A stretch of 64,000 nucleotides of DNA from an uncultured Erysipelotrichaceae bacterium (GTDB lineage: Bacteria > Bacillota_I > Bacilli_A > RFN20 > CAG-826). The stretch is from positions 1 to 64,000 of the forward strand of contig CADBXE010000006.1 of the NCBI GenBank assembly GCA_902798595.1, given 5' to 3'. A program made the position numbers and the translations under genes. A model generated the notes under the pieces. That model was given only the letters and a program-made list of their open reading frames with translations, did no database searches and was not told the origin of the DNA. Positions 48,852 through 56,383 of the stretch are shown here, piece after piece. Within the stretch, counting starts at the first letter, position 1; every line of letters begins with the position of its first letter.

Positions 48852-49223
48852 ATGAAATTTTTAAGATGTAAAGTATGTGGCAAGATTGTTGCCCTAGTAA
48901 ACGATTGTTCAAGCTGTCCCACAAAATGCTGTGGTGAAGCCATGGAAGAAATCCCAGTAAATACACAAGATGGTGCTCATGAAAAGCATGTTCCAGTATA
49001 TGAAGTAGTGGATAACATTGTTAAAGTTAAAGTCGGTTCAGTAGAACACCCAATGTTAGAAGCCCATTACATTCAATGGATTGCTTTAGAAACAAATAAA
49101 GGCAATCAAAGAAAAGTATTAAAACCAGGCCAGGCACCAGAAGCAGAGTTTGCTCTCCTTCCAGGCGAACAAGTTATCGCAGTTTATGAATACTGCAACT
49201 TACATGGCTTATATAAGGCTTAA
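48852..49223 (+). CDS. dfx: Desulfoferrodoxin / superoxide reductase
   Basis: A 123-residue two-iron superoxide reductase that turns superoxide into hydrogen peroxide without making O2, typical of anaerobes. Center I ligands are Cys6, Cys9, Cys26 and Cys27; an extra C-S-S-C (19, 22) lies between. Center II ligands are seen in E-K-H-V-P, V-E-H-P-M...H-Y-I-Q-W-I and C-N-L-H-G-L. AGGATTGGAG lies upstream of ATG, and TTGTTT-ca-AAACAA near 48786 could be an operator. Confidence 0.94.
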   Translation: MKFLRCKVCGKIVALVNDCSSCPTKCCGEAMEEIPVNTQDGAHEKHVPVYEVVDNIVKVKVGSVEHPMLEAHYIQWIALETNKGNQRKVLKPGQAPEAEFALLPGEQVIAVYEYCNLHGLYKA

Positions 49224-49241
49224 TGAATAGGCGAAAAGAAA

Positions 49242-49265
49242 AAACGGGCTATCTAGTCCGTTTTT
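49242..49265 (+). terminator. Terminator after desulfoferrodoxin
   Basis: AACGGGCTA-tc-TAGTCCGTT followed by TTTTG. It overlaps the 3' end of the convergent gene. Confidence 0.85.
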
Positions 49266-49735
49266 TGATTACTTTTAACTATAGCCCTAACAGTATCAAG
49301 GAATATTGGAAGAACATTTAAAGACATATTAAATCCATAGATTAATTTAGACTTCTCATATATGTATCTAAAAAATACAAAAGCATCGCTTATACCGTAT
49401 AGTGCCTCATCGAATTTCTGATTCCACTCTTCCAGCTTTGGACTAACCATTTCTCTAATCTGATTCTGAAGATTAGGCTTAAGCGCAAAGAAAATATCTG
49501 AAATATTATGTTTAAGCTTTCTAATTCTTATTTGTCTTTTTGAAATAAAACTTTTTAAGTATAGTTCTAAGGCAAAAGTACCATTAACTATTTTTGGAAT
49601 GTTCGCTACATCAGAAACCGTTCTTCCGAATTCATCTCTGCGTGTGTTCTTTTCTTCTCCGCATCTTTCAAACGCTTCATAAAAATCATCAGCGATATCA
49701 ACTATACTGATTGGGCTTCCACATAGGTATTTCAT
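49253..49735 (-). CDS. HEPN-domain-like protein
   Basis: A 160-residue all-helical protein. F-A-L-E-L-Y-L-K-S-F and K-H-N-I-S-D-I-F-F-A-L resemble the core helices of HEPN domains, which appear as minor nucleotidyltransferase partners, abortive-infection RNases or toxins. The RNase motif R-x4-6-H is not clear, so catalytic activity is doubtful. AAAGGAGA precedes ATG. No antitoxin gene is adjacent. Confidence 0.55.
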   Translation of the reverse strand: MKYLCGSPISIVDIADDFYEAFERCGEEKNTRRDEFGRTVSDVANIPKIVNGTFALELYLKSFISKRQIRIRKLKHNISDIFFALKPNLQNQIREMVSPKLEEWNQKFDEALYGISDAFVFFRYIYEKSKLIYGFNMSLNVLPIFLDTVRAIVKSNQKTD

Positions 49736-49764
49736 AAAAATCTCCTTTATATTTTCATTGTAAT

Positions 49765-49796
49765 AAAAAAACGCCAGGTTTGAACCTAGCGTTTTG
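49765..49796 (-). terminator. Terminator of the divergent SipW-class surface gene
   Basis: Minus strand AACGCTAGGTT-ca-AACCTGGCGTT followed by TTTTTATT. Confidence 0.88.
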
Positions 49797-49813
49797 ATTT
49801 ACTTAATCATTGA

Positions 49814-50806
49814 TTAGGCGATTGTGCTAATTGCTTGAACACCAGCATAACCAGCATCAGAAGGATTACCAAGCTTGAATTCTAAGTCTAATTTCCAATC
49901 GCGTGTTAATTCAGCGAAAGTAGATGTTGTACAAGTTGTGTCTTCACCTTCAAGCCATAAACGAACGATTACTTTGTAACGTTGTGTTGTGTTCACTGTT
50001 GGGGAAGCATCAACGATGGCAGCTGCGTTTGCGTTAGTGACATCATCTAAGGCACCATCATCAGCGCCTTTGACTGCCTTACCAGCAGTTTGGTTTGCAG
50101 AGGAAGAGAATTTGAGAATGGTCTTAACACCTGCTGCAACAGCGGTAGCATCTGTGACTGTGTTGTTGTTGTCATTCGCATTGCAAGGTTGAGCAAACAT
50201 GCCAACTCTCCATGCAAAGGCTGTTGTAACAGCACCATAGACAGATTCGCCTTTATATTGCATTTCGCATTTTGTCATAGCAATTCTGTGAGCAGCATTG
50301 GCATAGCCACCTTTTAAATAGAAGGAATAGTCAATATAACCGTAACAGACGTTGTCTGGATCAGACGCTTGTGTTCTAACTGATGGTGTGCCAAAGCCAT
50401 AAGCTGTATTGAAAGCAGCATCATATTTTGCTTTGCCGGCATATGAGTTAGCGAGAGCTGTGCCGTTAGCTTCGTCATACGCTGTGTATGTGGTTGCACC
50501 TTCTGTGCCTTGCGCTGTTGCAGCGCCGTTACCACTTGCTTTAACGGTATACCAGAAACTAGCAGCATTGATAGAAGAAGCTGGTTCAAGAATGCCTGAT
50601 CTTGCTTGTTGGAGAGAATCAGCGTAATTCTCTTCTAAGTTTGTTTCAGCAATTTGTAAGTTGCTAGAAACTTTTGTTGTAACTGTCATACCTGTGACAG
50701 AAACGATATTGTTCATAGAGAACCATGCAACGGTACCAGAAACGGAAGCCGCTGTGGATAAGAGTAACATTCCTAATGCAGGAATTATAATTTTTGTCTT
50801 TTTCAT
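49814..50806 (-). CDS. SipW-class signal peptide surface protein (divergent copy)
   Basis: 330 residues from ATG 50806. The signal region has a Lys-rich start, a hydrophobic stretch and S-V-S-G-T-V-A-W-F, as in TasA/camelysin-type proteins processed by SipW. The mature part is rich in Ala, Asn, Thr and Tyr and ends with V-R-L-W-L-E-G-E-D...L-D-L-E-F-K-L, matching the C-terminal motif of the proteins in the operon to the right. It probably forms or caps an extracellular fibre (inference). It has its own promoter and structured leader. AAGGAG lies 12 nt before ATG. Confidence 0.8.
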   Translation of the reverse strand: MKKTKIIIPALGMLLLSTAASVSGTVAWFSMNNIVSVTGMTVTTKVSSNLQIAETNLEENYADSLQQARSGILEPASSINAASFWYTVKASGNGAATAQGTEGATTYTAYDEANGTALANSYAGKAKYDAAFNTAYGFGTPSVRTQASDPDNVCYGYIDYSFYLKGGYANAAHRIAMTKCEMQYKGESVYGAVTTAFAWRVGMFAQPCNANDNNNTVTDATAVAAGVKTILKFSSSANQTAGKAVKGADDGALDDVTNANAAAIVDASPTVNTTQRYKVIVRLWLEGEDTTCTTSTFAELTRDWKLDLEFKLGNPSDAGYAGVQAISTIA

Positions 50807-50937
50807 ATAATTTATTAAACTCCTTATAAACGACAAAATCACTCAACTTATTTCCTAAACTGAGTGGATGATAGATTTTGCATCACATGTCGCCAATAAG
50901 AAATGGGACGTTCTTATCGCTTTCGCTTTGCACAATT
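50807..50937 (-). promoter_or_regulatory. Structured 5' leader of the divergent surface gene, class not identified
   Basis: Reading leftward from about 50931: a GCGAAAGC tetraloop hairpin, ATAAGAA...TTCTTAT, then CACTCA...TGAGTG followed by ATTTTG, which looks like a weak terminator. The leader is about 125 nt. I could not fit it to c-di-GMP-I/II, TPP, lysine, SAM, purine or preQ1 riboswitches. The rest of the gap (50968-51254) is AT-rich; I see only a possible promoter for the next gene (TTGGTA 51192-51197, 16 bp, TATAAA 51214-51219). Confidence 0.5.
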
Positions 50938-50967
50938 AGTATAGAAAAAAATCGGAAAAATAGTCAA
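50938..50967 (-). promoter_or_regulatory. Promoter of the divergent surface gene
   Basis: Minus strand TTGACT (50967-50962), 18 bp, TATACT (50943-50938). Confidence 0.75.
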
Positions 50968-51254
50968 ACATTATTTTTGTATACAGAGTATAAAAGTAGC
51001 GAAAAATATGATAAAAAACGATAAAAACAATAAGAAGCGGTGGATCTTCATTGCTAAACTTAACATAATATTCAACCGAAACCAGACAGCGATTAACAAG
51101 TGAATATTTTGTTATAAAAGGTTAGAAACGTGACAACAAATTATTAACCTTCATAAAATAACTTTTTACGTGTAACGTATATAAAAAACGCTTGGTATTT
51201 ATTAAGGAAATATTATAAAATAACCTCGCATATACCTATTCGGTGTTAGTTAAT

Positions 51255-51623
51255 ATGGAAAAATTTAAGAAACCTTTAATCATTGCTGCTCTTGTGTTGG
51301 ATGTTGGTGTTACCATCTTCCTTTTTGTTATTAGTATTTTAATACTAGCGAAGGTTATTCCTGCTGCAACATTGAACGAAGCAATTAATAATTCTCAAAA
51401 TATGCCATTGATTCATTATTTGTTAAAGAATCCAACGGTTTATCTAGTAGCGTTCGTTATCCCATTATTTGTTCTTTTAGCGGGCAATGTTATTGGCTTA
51501 ATCTTCTATGTCAGAAAGACAAGCGGTAAGCAACCTGCTCAGTTAGAAGATCTTACCGAAGAGCAAAAAGAAGCTCTTAGACAAGAACTCTTAAAGGATT
51601 TAGGAAATAAAGATAACAACTAA
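51255..51623 (+). CDS. Small two-helix membrane protein with a signal-peptidase-like tail
   Basis: 122 residues from ATG 51255. Two long hydrophobic helices (about 9-33 and 57-84) and a cytoplasmic tail L-T-E-E-Q-K-E-A-L-R-Q-E-L-L-K-D-L. A closely similar tail, L-S-D-A-D-K-K-R-L-K-E-Q-L-L-E-E-M, ends the SipW-type signal peptidase at 61263. No ribosome binding site; an in-frame GTG at 51243 lies 6 nt after TATACC and may be the true leaderless start. It sits between the divergent surface gene and the c-di-GMP-controlled operon, so it may be an accessory factor. Confidence 0.65.
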   Translation: MEKFKKPLIIAALVLDVGVTIFLFVISILILAKVIPAATLNEAINNSQNMPLIHYLLKNPTVYLVAFVIPLFVLLAGNVIGLIFYVRKTSGKQPAQLEDLTEEQKEALRQELLKDLGNKDNN

Positions 51624-51630
51624 GAAAATT

Positions 51631-51649
51631 GCGCACTCGCGCTTTTTTC
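51631..51649 (+). terminator. Terminator after the small membrane protein
   Basis: GCGC-actc-GCGC followed by TTTTTTC. Confidence 0.78.
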
Positions 51650-51687
51650 TTTAATCAAAGATTTTAATAAAAATATAAAAAAGTATT

Positions 51688-51715
51688 TGCACTTAGAATT
51701 TTTTGTGATAAATTA
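51688..51715 (+). promoter_or_regulatory. Promoter of the c-di-GMP-controlled operon
   Basis: TTGCAC (51688-51693), 16 bp, TAAATT (51710-51715); the predicted start is right at the aptamer. Confidence 0.75.
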
Positions 51716-51721
51716 ATCTCG

Positions 51722-51795
51722 AGTTAAAGGCAAAACCGGAGCAATCCGGCGACGCAAAACTATAGGGTCTTTATAAGATAGCCAGCAACCTCAAT
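51722..51795 (+). promoter_or_regulatory. Cyclic di-GMP-I (GEMM-I) riboswitch
   Basis: AAAGGCAAA, then CCGGA-gcaa-TCCGG (a stem with a GNRA tetraloop), GACGCAAAAC, TATAGGGTC and GATAGCCAG followed by AACC, all in the order and spacing of the GEMM-I aptamer. The 3' end runs into a terminator 5' arm (AACCTCAA 51787-51794), so ligand binding should change termination; whether it turns the operon on or off cannot be decided by eye. Confidence 0.93.
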
Positions 51796-51823
51796 TGTTT
51801 GAAGCAGTTGAGGTTTTATATTT
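51787..51823 (+). terminator. First terminator of the c-di-GMP riboswitch
   Basis: AACCTCAA (51787-51794) pairs with TTGAGGTT (51808-51815), followed by TTATATTTC. Confidence 0.8.
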
Positions 51824-51835
51824 CTTACAGAAGAT

Positions 51836-51899
51836 AGCCAGTTGCCTTAAGGGAGTTGGAATCCCGCCATTGTAATGGATGATAGGCAACTGGCTTTTA
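51836..51899 (+). promoter_or_regulatory. Second, multibranched terminator-like element
   Basis: AGCCAGTTGCC (51836-51846) pairs with GGCAACTGGCT (51885-51895) over 11 bp, with inner hairpins GGG...CCC (51851-51865) and CCATT-gt-AATGG (51867-51878), then TTTTAATTT. The 11-nt word AAGATAGCCAG at its left edge (51831-51841) repeats the 3' strand of the aptamer (51775-51785). Confidence 0.65.
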
Positions 51900-51962
51900 A
51901 TTTCAACCCCATTGGGACAATTAGAAAACACAAAACTACTGACAGAGTAAGAAAGAAGGACT

Positions 51963-52847
51963 ATGTACGATCTAATTTTGGTAAGAAGACGTAGAAGAAG
52001 AAAGATTGCGGCAATCGTCAGTTTTGTCTGTTCAATCGGCATTACTGCATTGATTATCATTTCTTTCCTCGGACAATACACTGGTACATTTACTATTTCT
52101 TTAGTTAGCTCTTCTGTGAAGTTATCTCTTTCCGACGAAGAAAGTTTTGCTAATCCAACATCTTACTTACGTATCGATAAGTTGAACCTGTTTGAGGAAT
52201 ATACTTACGATTACATCAAGGAAATTGATTTGGATAAAGAAAACAAAGAAGTTCCTTTTGATACAGGTGAACACGAAGTCGTAATTAGAGATAAGGATGG
52301 TAACAAAAAATCTTCTAGGAAGTATCTATCTTACTTTAAGTACACATTCTATCTGGGGAATTTAGGGAGTAAAGTGGCATCTTATGACATGAAGATTAAT
52401 CTTGTCGAATGCACACAATCCACAGATGGTACTGGAAGAACATTAGATGATACTCTCCGTGTGATGGTATACGAAAACGACGTTAATGACGCTGATAATT
52501 TAGGGGAGCATAACGTCGCAGTCTACGCCAAAGAAGTGGGCAATTCCGATGGTACAAATATTGACCTCGAAAATCACCCAACAAAACGCGAATTCATTTC
52601 TGCTAAGCCTTACAGGACAGATGAAGGCTATGTTGAAGATGAAGCCCATCCTTTAGCAATTTCATTTGAAGATGAAAAAACTATCAAGACATATAATCGT
52701 ACTGATTTCTACGCAGGCCAAATTCGTAGATATACAATAGTCAGCTGGTTAGAGGGACAAGATCGTGACTCAACCGGCAAAAAAGGTGCTCCTGTCAATG
52801 CTACTTTAAAATTAGGAGTTGAAATAACTGCTTATGAAAATGAATAA
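51963..52847 (+). CDS. Membrane-anchored surface protein, first gene of the c-di-GMP-controlled operon
   Basis: 294 residues. An Arg-rich start (R-R-R-R-R-R-K) and one helix (about 16-36) act as an uncleaved anchor; the rest should be outside and beta-rich. F-K-Y-T-F-Y-L-G-N-L-G-S-K-V-A-S-Y-D-M-K resembles the start of TasA/camelysin-like sandwiches, and the C-terminus has I-V-S-W-L-E-G-Q-D...L-K-L-G-V-E-I, like the secreted proteins that follow. It lacks the A-W-Y cleavage motif, so it could be the membrane base for a fibre (inference). AAGGA lies before ATG; the stop overlaps the next gene by 14 nt. Confidence 0.75.
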   Translation: MYDLILVRRRRRRKIAAIVSFVCSIGITALIIISFLGQYTGTFTISLVSSSVKLSLSDEESFANPTSYLRIDKLNLFEEYTYDYIKEIDLDKENKEVPFDTGEHEVVIRDKDGNKKSSRKYLSYFKYTFYLGNLGSKVASYDMKINLVECTQSTDGTGRTLDDTLRVMVYENDVNDADNLGEHNVAVYAKEVGNSDGTNIDLENHPTKREFISAKPYRTDEGYVEDEAHPLAISFEDEKTIKTYNRTDFYAGQIRRYTIVSWLEGQDRDSTGKKGAPVNATLKLGVEITAYENE

Positions 52848-53805
52848 AATTATAATTCCTGCCGCCGCATTGGCGATGGGTATCGCGTTAGTGGGCTCCG
52901 TTTCAAGCACATTAGCGTGGTATCAATACTCAACAAAAGCACAAGCAGCATTCATCGGTACAAGTGTTGGCCAATCTGAGAACTTAGAGATCCAAAAAAC
53001 ACCTGAAAAATGGACATCTAATCTAACAAATGCAGAGGTTAACGCCTTAGCCGGCATTAACGAAAGTTATCCAAACCTCCTTCCTGTCACTCCAGGTGTA
53101 TCCGTTGCTAAAGACGGTGCAATTCCTGCTAAGAGTGCGTTCAAAGAAGGAATTGAAACTGGCGTTTCTGAATACCGCAAAAATGCTGACCCAACAAACA
53201 TTATTCAATTTGATTTAAAGATTCGTTACAAGAAGACAACTGCTGATTCAGAATATCTTGCCAAAGATTTAATGCTTTCTGATTTAACAATCAAGAACGA
53301 TGCTGCAAATACAAAAGGCGCTGATTTGTACAAAGCAATCAGAGTTCATTTGGCTGTTGGCAATACGTCATATTTCTTGTTTGCTAACGATAATGATTCC
53401 AGCGAAGCTGAGTTAACCACTCAAACTTATGGTCCGTTAGACACTAATAACGATGGTTTTTATGATAAGACTATTGGTTATCAATGGGATAATACAACCG
53501 AAGTCCTCTACGGTGTCAACAATTCAACCGAAGTTGCCAATAATGCCCATCAATTGGATTTAAACAACCATCCAATTAAACTTGGTACATTACCTGCCGG
53601 CGACAAAGACAGTGCTGCTAAAGATGGCTTGAATGTTAAGGTAACCATTTGGATTGAAGGCTGGCATAAGTTTAATGGAGTCCCAGATGGAAATAAAGAT
53701 AAAGTCTCTGGCGAAGGTTCGCCTTCTTCTATGTGGGATCCACAACAATATGTTAATCAAAAATTCAACGTTGGTTTAAGATTCCAAGGCGTTGATGCTG
53801 AATAA
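52834..53805 (+). CDS. SipW-class signal peptide surface protein 1
   Basis: 323 residues. The signal ends with G-S-V-S-S-T-L-A-W-Y-Q-Y-S-T-K; SipW-type cleavage is expected near A-W. The mature part contains D-T-N-N-D-G-F-Y-D (a possible Ca-binding loop) and ends with V-T-I-W-I-E-G-W-H...F-N-V-G-L-R-F. Paralogous in both ends to the neighbouring genes. ATG 52840 is an alternative start two codons in. Predicted secreted fibre or matrix subunit. Confidence 0.8.
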   Translation: MKMNKIIIPAAALAMGIALVGSVSSTLAWYQYSTKAQAAFIGTSVGQSENLEIQKTPEKWTSNLTNAEVNALAGINESYPNLLPVTPGVSVAKDGAIPAKSAFKEGIETGVSEYRKNADPTNIIQFDLKIRYKKTTADSEYLAKDLMLSDLTIKNDAANTKGADLYKAIRVHLAVGNTSYFLFANDNDSSEAELTTQTYGPLDTNNDGFYDKTIGYQWDNTTEVLYGVNNSTEVANNAHQLDLNNHPIKLGTLPAGDKDSAAKDGLNVKVTIWIEGWHKFNGVPDGNKDKVSGEGSPSSMWDPQQYVNQKFNVGLRFQGVDAE

Positions 53806-53839
53806 TTAAAATCTTTATTGTTGCAATTGGAGAAAAGCA

Positions 53840-55030
53840 ATGAGAATCAACAAAACGAAATTTGTTGTTACTGCTTTGATTACGTGCTCTACAGCTGCAT
53901 TAGTGGGTTCTATTTCGAGTACAATCGCGTGGTACCAATACTCTACAAGAGTAAGCGCGGTTTACTTAGGAGCTTCTGCTGGTGCTAGAGGCAATTTGAG
54001 ATTAAGAATCAAAGGTACAAATAATTGGATTAATGATTTGACTTATCTTGATGTCGCAGATTATTTACGCGAACAAAATAAAGGGCAATTGATTACCCCA
54101 ATTACATCTGGCCCAATGAATGCCGACGATGCTATTAAAACTGACAATAATGGCGGAATGGTATTCTATCAGAATCCAGATGGTGGTGTACCTGCTGAAC
54201 GTGTTGACTACAACAATCTTTCTTGGAAGCCTGCCGATGATTCAATGTATGTATCAATTCCTCTGGAATTACGCTTTGAACACGAAAGTACAAATGGTTT
54301 AACGTTTTTAGAAAAAGATGTCTATATTTCTGACCTTCTTATACAAGGTGATTGGAAAAACAGCCAAGATTCTGAAAATAAGAAAGAAGATTTGTCAGAA
54401 TCCATACGTGTTCATATCAGCTCATACCAAAGTAATGATCAAAGCCAAGGTCATGCGGACACCGCTATTAATAGATTAATATCTAAAAACGGTGGCACGA
54501 TTTTAACCGAAGGCTATTTGGATCTCAACGGAGATGGTGATTTAGACGAATATGCCAATAATCAAGGCAACCATAGTGGTGCTAACTACCATTTTGGTGG
54601 CGAAGATGATGGAAATCATTATTACACTGCCTATGGTGAAGGCACACAAACCTCTTATTGCAATAAATCAATTATTCAAAACGGTTCATATAAAACTTTG
54701 CAGGATGAAACTGTTAACGAAAAAATTTACCCAATGACGGTAGAAACCATCGAAAACACTAACATCTTGGAAGAAGAAAGCTTTGAATACACTAAAGAAG
54801 GCGAAACGAATCCAACATCAAAATGTATTGGAAAAACAATCGCCTTTGATGATATGGCTAACGAAGCCTATCTTAATGTCGTTATGACAATTTGGGTAGA
54901 AGGATGGGAACCGCTTCCTTCACCAACAACTAGTGATCCGAATGCTAAATCTCCGATTTGGAACCCTTCGGATTACATCGGCTCTATGTTTGATGTCGGT
55001 ATTACATTTGCCGTTCAAACAGAGCAATAA
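53840..55030 (+). CDS. SipW-class signal peptide surface protein 2
   Basis: 396 residues. Signal motif G-S-I-S-S-T-I-A-W-Y-Q-Y-S-T-R; mature part with an Asp-rich D-L-N-G-D-G-D-L-D-E loop that resembles a calcium-binding (dockerin/EF-type) loop, and the C-terminal M-T-I-W-V-E-G-W-E...F-D-V-G-I-T-F motif. TTGGAGAA precedes ATG. Same length class and operon as the others. Confidence 0.8.
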   Translation: MRINKTKFVVTALITCSTAALVGSISSTIAWYQYSTRVSAVYLGASAGARGNLRLRIKGTNNWINDLTYLDVADYLREQNKGQLITPITSGPMNADDAIKTDNNGGMVFYQNPDGGVPAERVDYNNLSWKPADDSMYVSIPLELRFEHESTNGLTFLEKDVYISDLLIQGDWKNSQDSENKKEDLSESIRVHISSYQSNDQSQGHADTAINRLISKNGGTILTEGYLDLNGDGDLDEYANNQGNHSGANYHFGGEDDGNHYYTAYGEGTQTSYCNKSIIQNGSYKTLQDETVNEKIYPMTVETIENTNILEEESFEYTKEGETNPTSKCIGKTIAFDDMANEAYLNVVMTIWVEGWEPLPSPTTSDPNAKSPIWNPSDYIGSMFDVGITFAVQTEQ

Positions 55031-55077
55031 AACTCCGAAATCATCAAATTTATTAAACTTTAAAAATAGAAATATCT

Positions 55078-55115
55078 GCGAAGTCCTATATGTGTATATA
55101 CACACGGGACTTCGC
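55078..55115 (+). repeat. Intercistronic hairpin between surface genes 2 and 3
   Basis: GCGAAGTCC (55078-55086) pairs perfectly with GGACTTCGC (55107-55115); inside is the 14-bp palindrome TGTGTATATACACA (55091-55104). No T-run follows, so it is more likely an mRNA stability, processing or protein-binding site than a terminator. Confidence 0.75.
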
Positions 55116-55140
55116 GGGTGTACAATGGAAGAAAGGGTAT

Positions 55141-56376
55141 ATGAAAAAGATTAATCCGTTAAAACTTGCAATCGCTGTTCTTGGTTTTGCCACAACCGCA
55201 TCTTTAGTCGGTTCAATAAGCGGTACTATTGCTTGGTACGCATACTCTACGCGTGCTCTTGTTTCATATACGGGAACATCTGTTCAAAGTACAACACAGT
55301 TACAGATTGGTATTAAGAGTGATATCGTGGTTGATTTCACCACAAATAATGAATTGCTTGAACATGTAACGTTCGATAGTGATTTGTATTACGATGAGGT
55401 GAATGATCCTGGTCACGAACACAAACTATATCATTACCATTACTACTTTATGAAAGTAGGATCTGGTGGCTTACCTGCTGCTGTTATCAATGACTATTTG
55501 AGTGCAAAAGGTTATGCTACAAATATTTTGGAACCGCTTTCTTCCTATGGTTATAACACAGGCGAAAACATTAATTTAAGAAATAGACCAGCCACTAATA
55601 ATCCAGACATTGTTCCTGGCCCAGCTGAAATTACTAAATACGTTGAAATTCCGTTTGTTTTCCGTGTATTAGCATCTAACACATCTACTCTTTCCTATGT
55701 TGAAGGCCACGATATTTTCTTGGGTTCTGCTCAAGCTATTGCCGCACCAAACTTAGAAAATAGCACTGCTGGTAATGTGATTCACAACTCCATTCGTTTA
55801 TATATTGATCGCAGCAATGGCAGTAACTTCATTTTAAATCCGACATCTAAATATGATGGAAGAGATAAAGTTGCGGGTGTTTTAAACCTTACGGGTGGTG
55901 GCGCTGGTAATCAGTTCTATGATTATGATAATGATCCATCATCTCCTACATATATGTGCGAGTATTTGTATGGGGATTACGATTGGAACGAAGGCAAAAC
56001 CTGGGCGAATTCTTTGTCTGAACCTCTTGCTGCTTCATCTGGCTTAATAGATGTTAACGGCACTGGTAATAGTGAAGTTGAGACAACTTTCACTTCTAGA
56101 CATTACAGAGGTGTCAAATATTTCAGTGACTTGAGTTGCATTACTCCTCATTATGCCAATTACCTCGGATATAGCACAGTATATCCACAAAAGAACGATC
56201 AAGGAGATTTTGTTGGCAATTATGCCGTTTGCAGAACTGGTGACGAAACCGCCAATTACCTCGGTACGTTTAATATGAAAATATATCTCGAAGGTTGGGA
56301 CCATTCAGTTATTGATTCTCAACTTCAAAATAAATTCTATTTAGGTCTAACATTTGAAATCAATATCGTGAGATAG
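55141..56376 (+). CDS. SipW-class signal peptide surface protein 3
   Basis: 411 residues from ATG 55141 (GAAAGGG just upstream); the frame runs 17 codons further upstream but through the hairpin without support. Signal motif G-S-I-S-G-T-I-A-W-Y-A-Y-S-T-R, mature part rich in Asn, Ser and Tyr with D-Y-D-N-D-P-S-S, and C-terminal M-K-I-Y-L-E-G-W-D...F-Y-L-G-L-T-F. Predicted extracellular fibre or matrix subunit. Confidence 0.8.
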   Translation: MKKINPLKLAIAVLGFATTASLVGSISGTIAWYAYSTRALVSYTGTSVQSTTQLQIGIKSDIVVDFTTNNELLEHVTFDSDLYYDEVNDPGHEHKLYHYHYYFMKVGSGGLPAAVINDYLSAKGYATNILEPLSSYGYNTGENINLRNRPATNNPDIVPGPAEITKYVEIPFVFRVLASNTSTLSYVEGHDIFLGSAQAIAAPNLENSTAGNVIHNSIRLYIDRSNGSNFILNPTSKYDGRDKVAGVLNLTGGGAGNQFYDYDNDPSSPTYMCEYLYGDYDWNEGKTWANSLSEPLAASSGLIDVNGTGNSEVETTFTSRHYRGVKYFSDLSCITPHYANYLGYSTVYPQKNDQGDFVGNYAVCRTGDETANYLGTFNMKIYLEGWDHSVIDSQLQNKFYLGLTFEINIVR

Positions 56377-56383
56377 GAGGCAT

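Noticed and set aside
50880-50937. A second c-di-GMP riboswitch upstream of the divergent surface gene
   Set aside because: Although GCGAAAGC and GCGAC...GCAAAAT words occur, their order and spacing do not fit GEMM-I, and the c-di-GMP-II core is absent.
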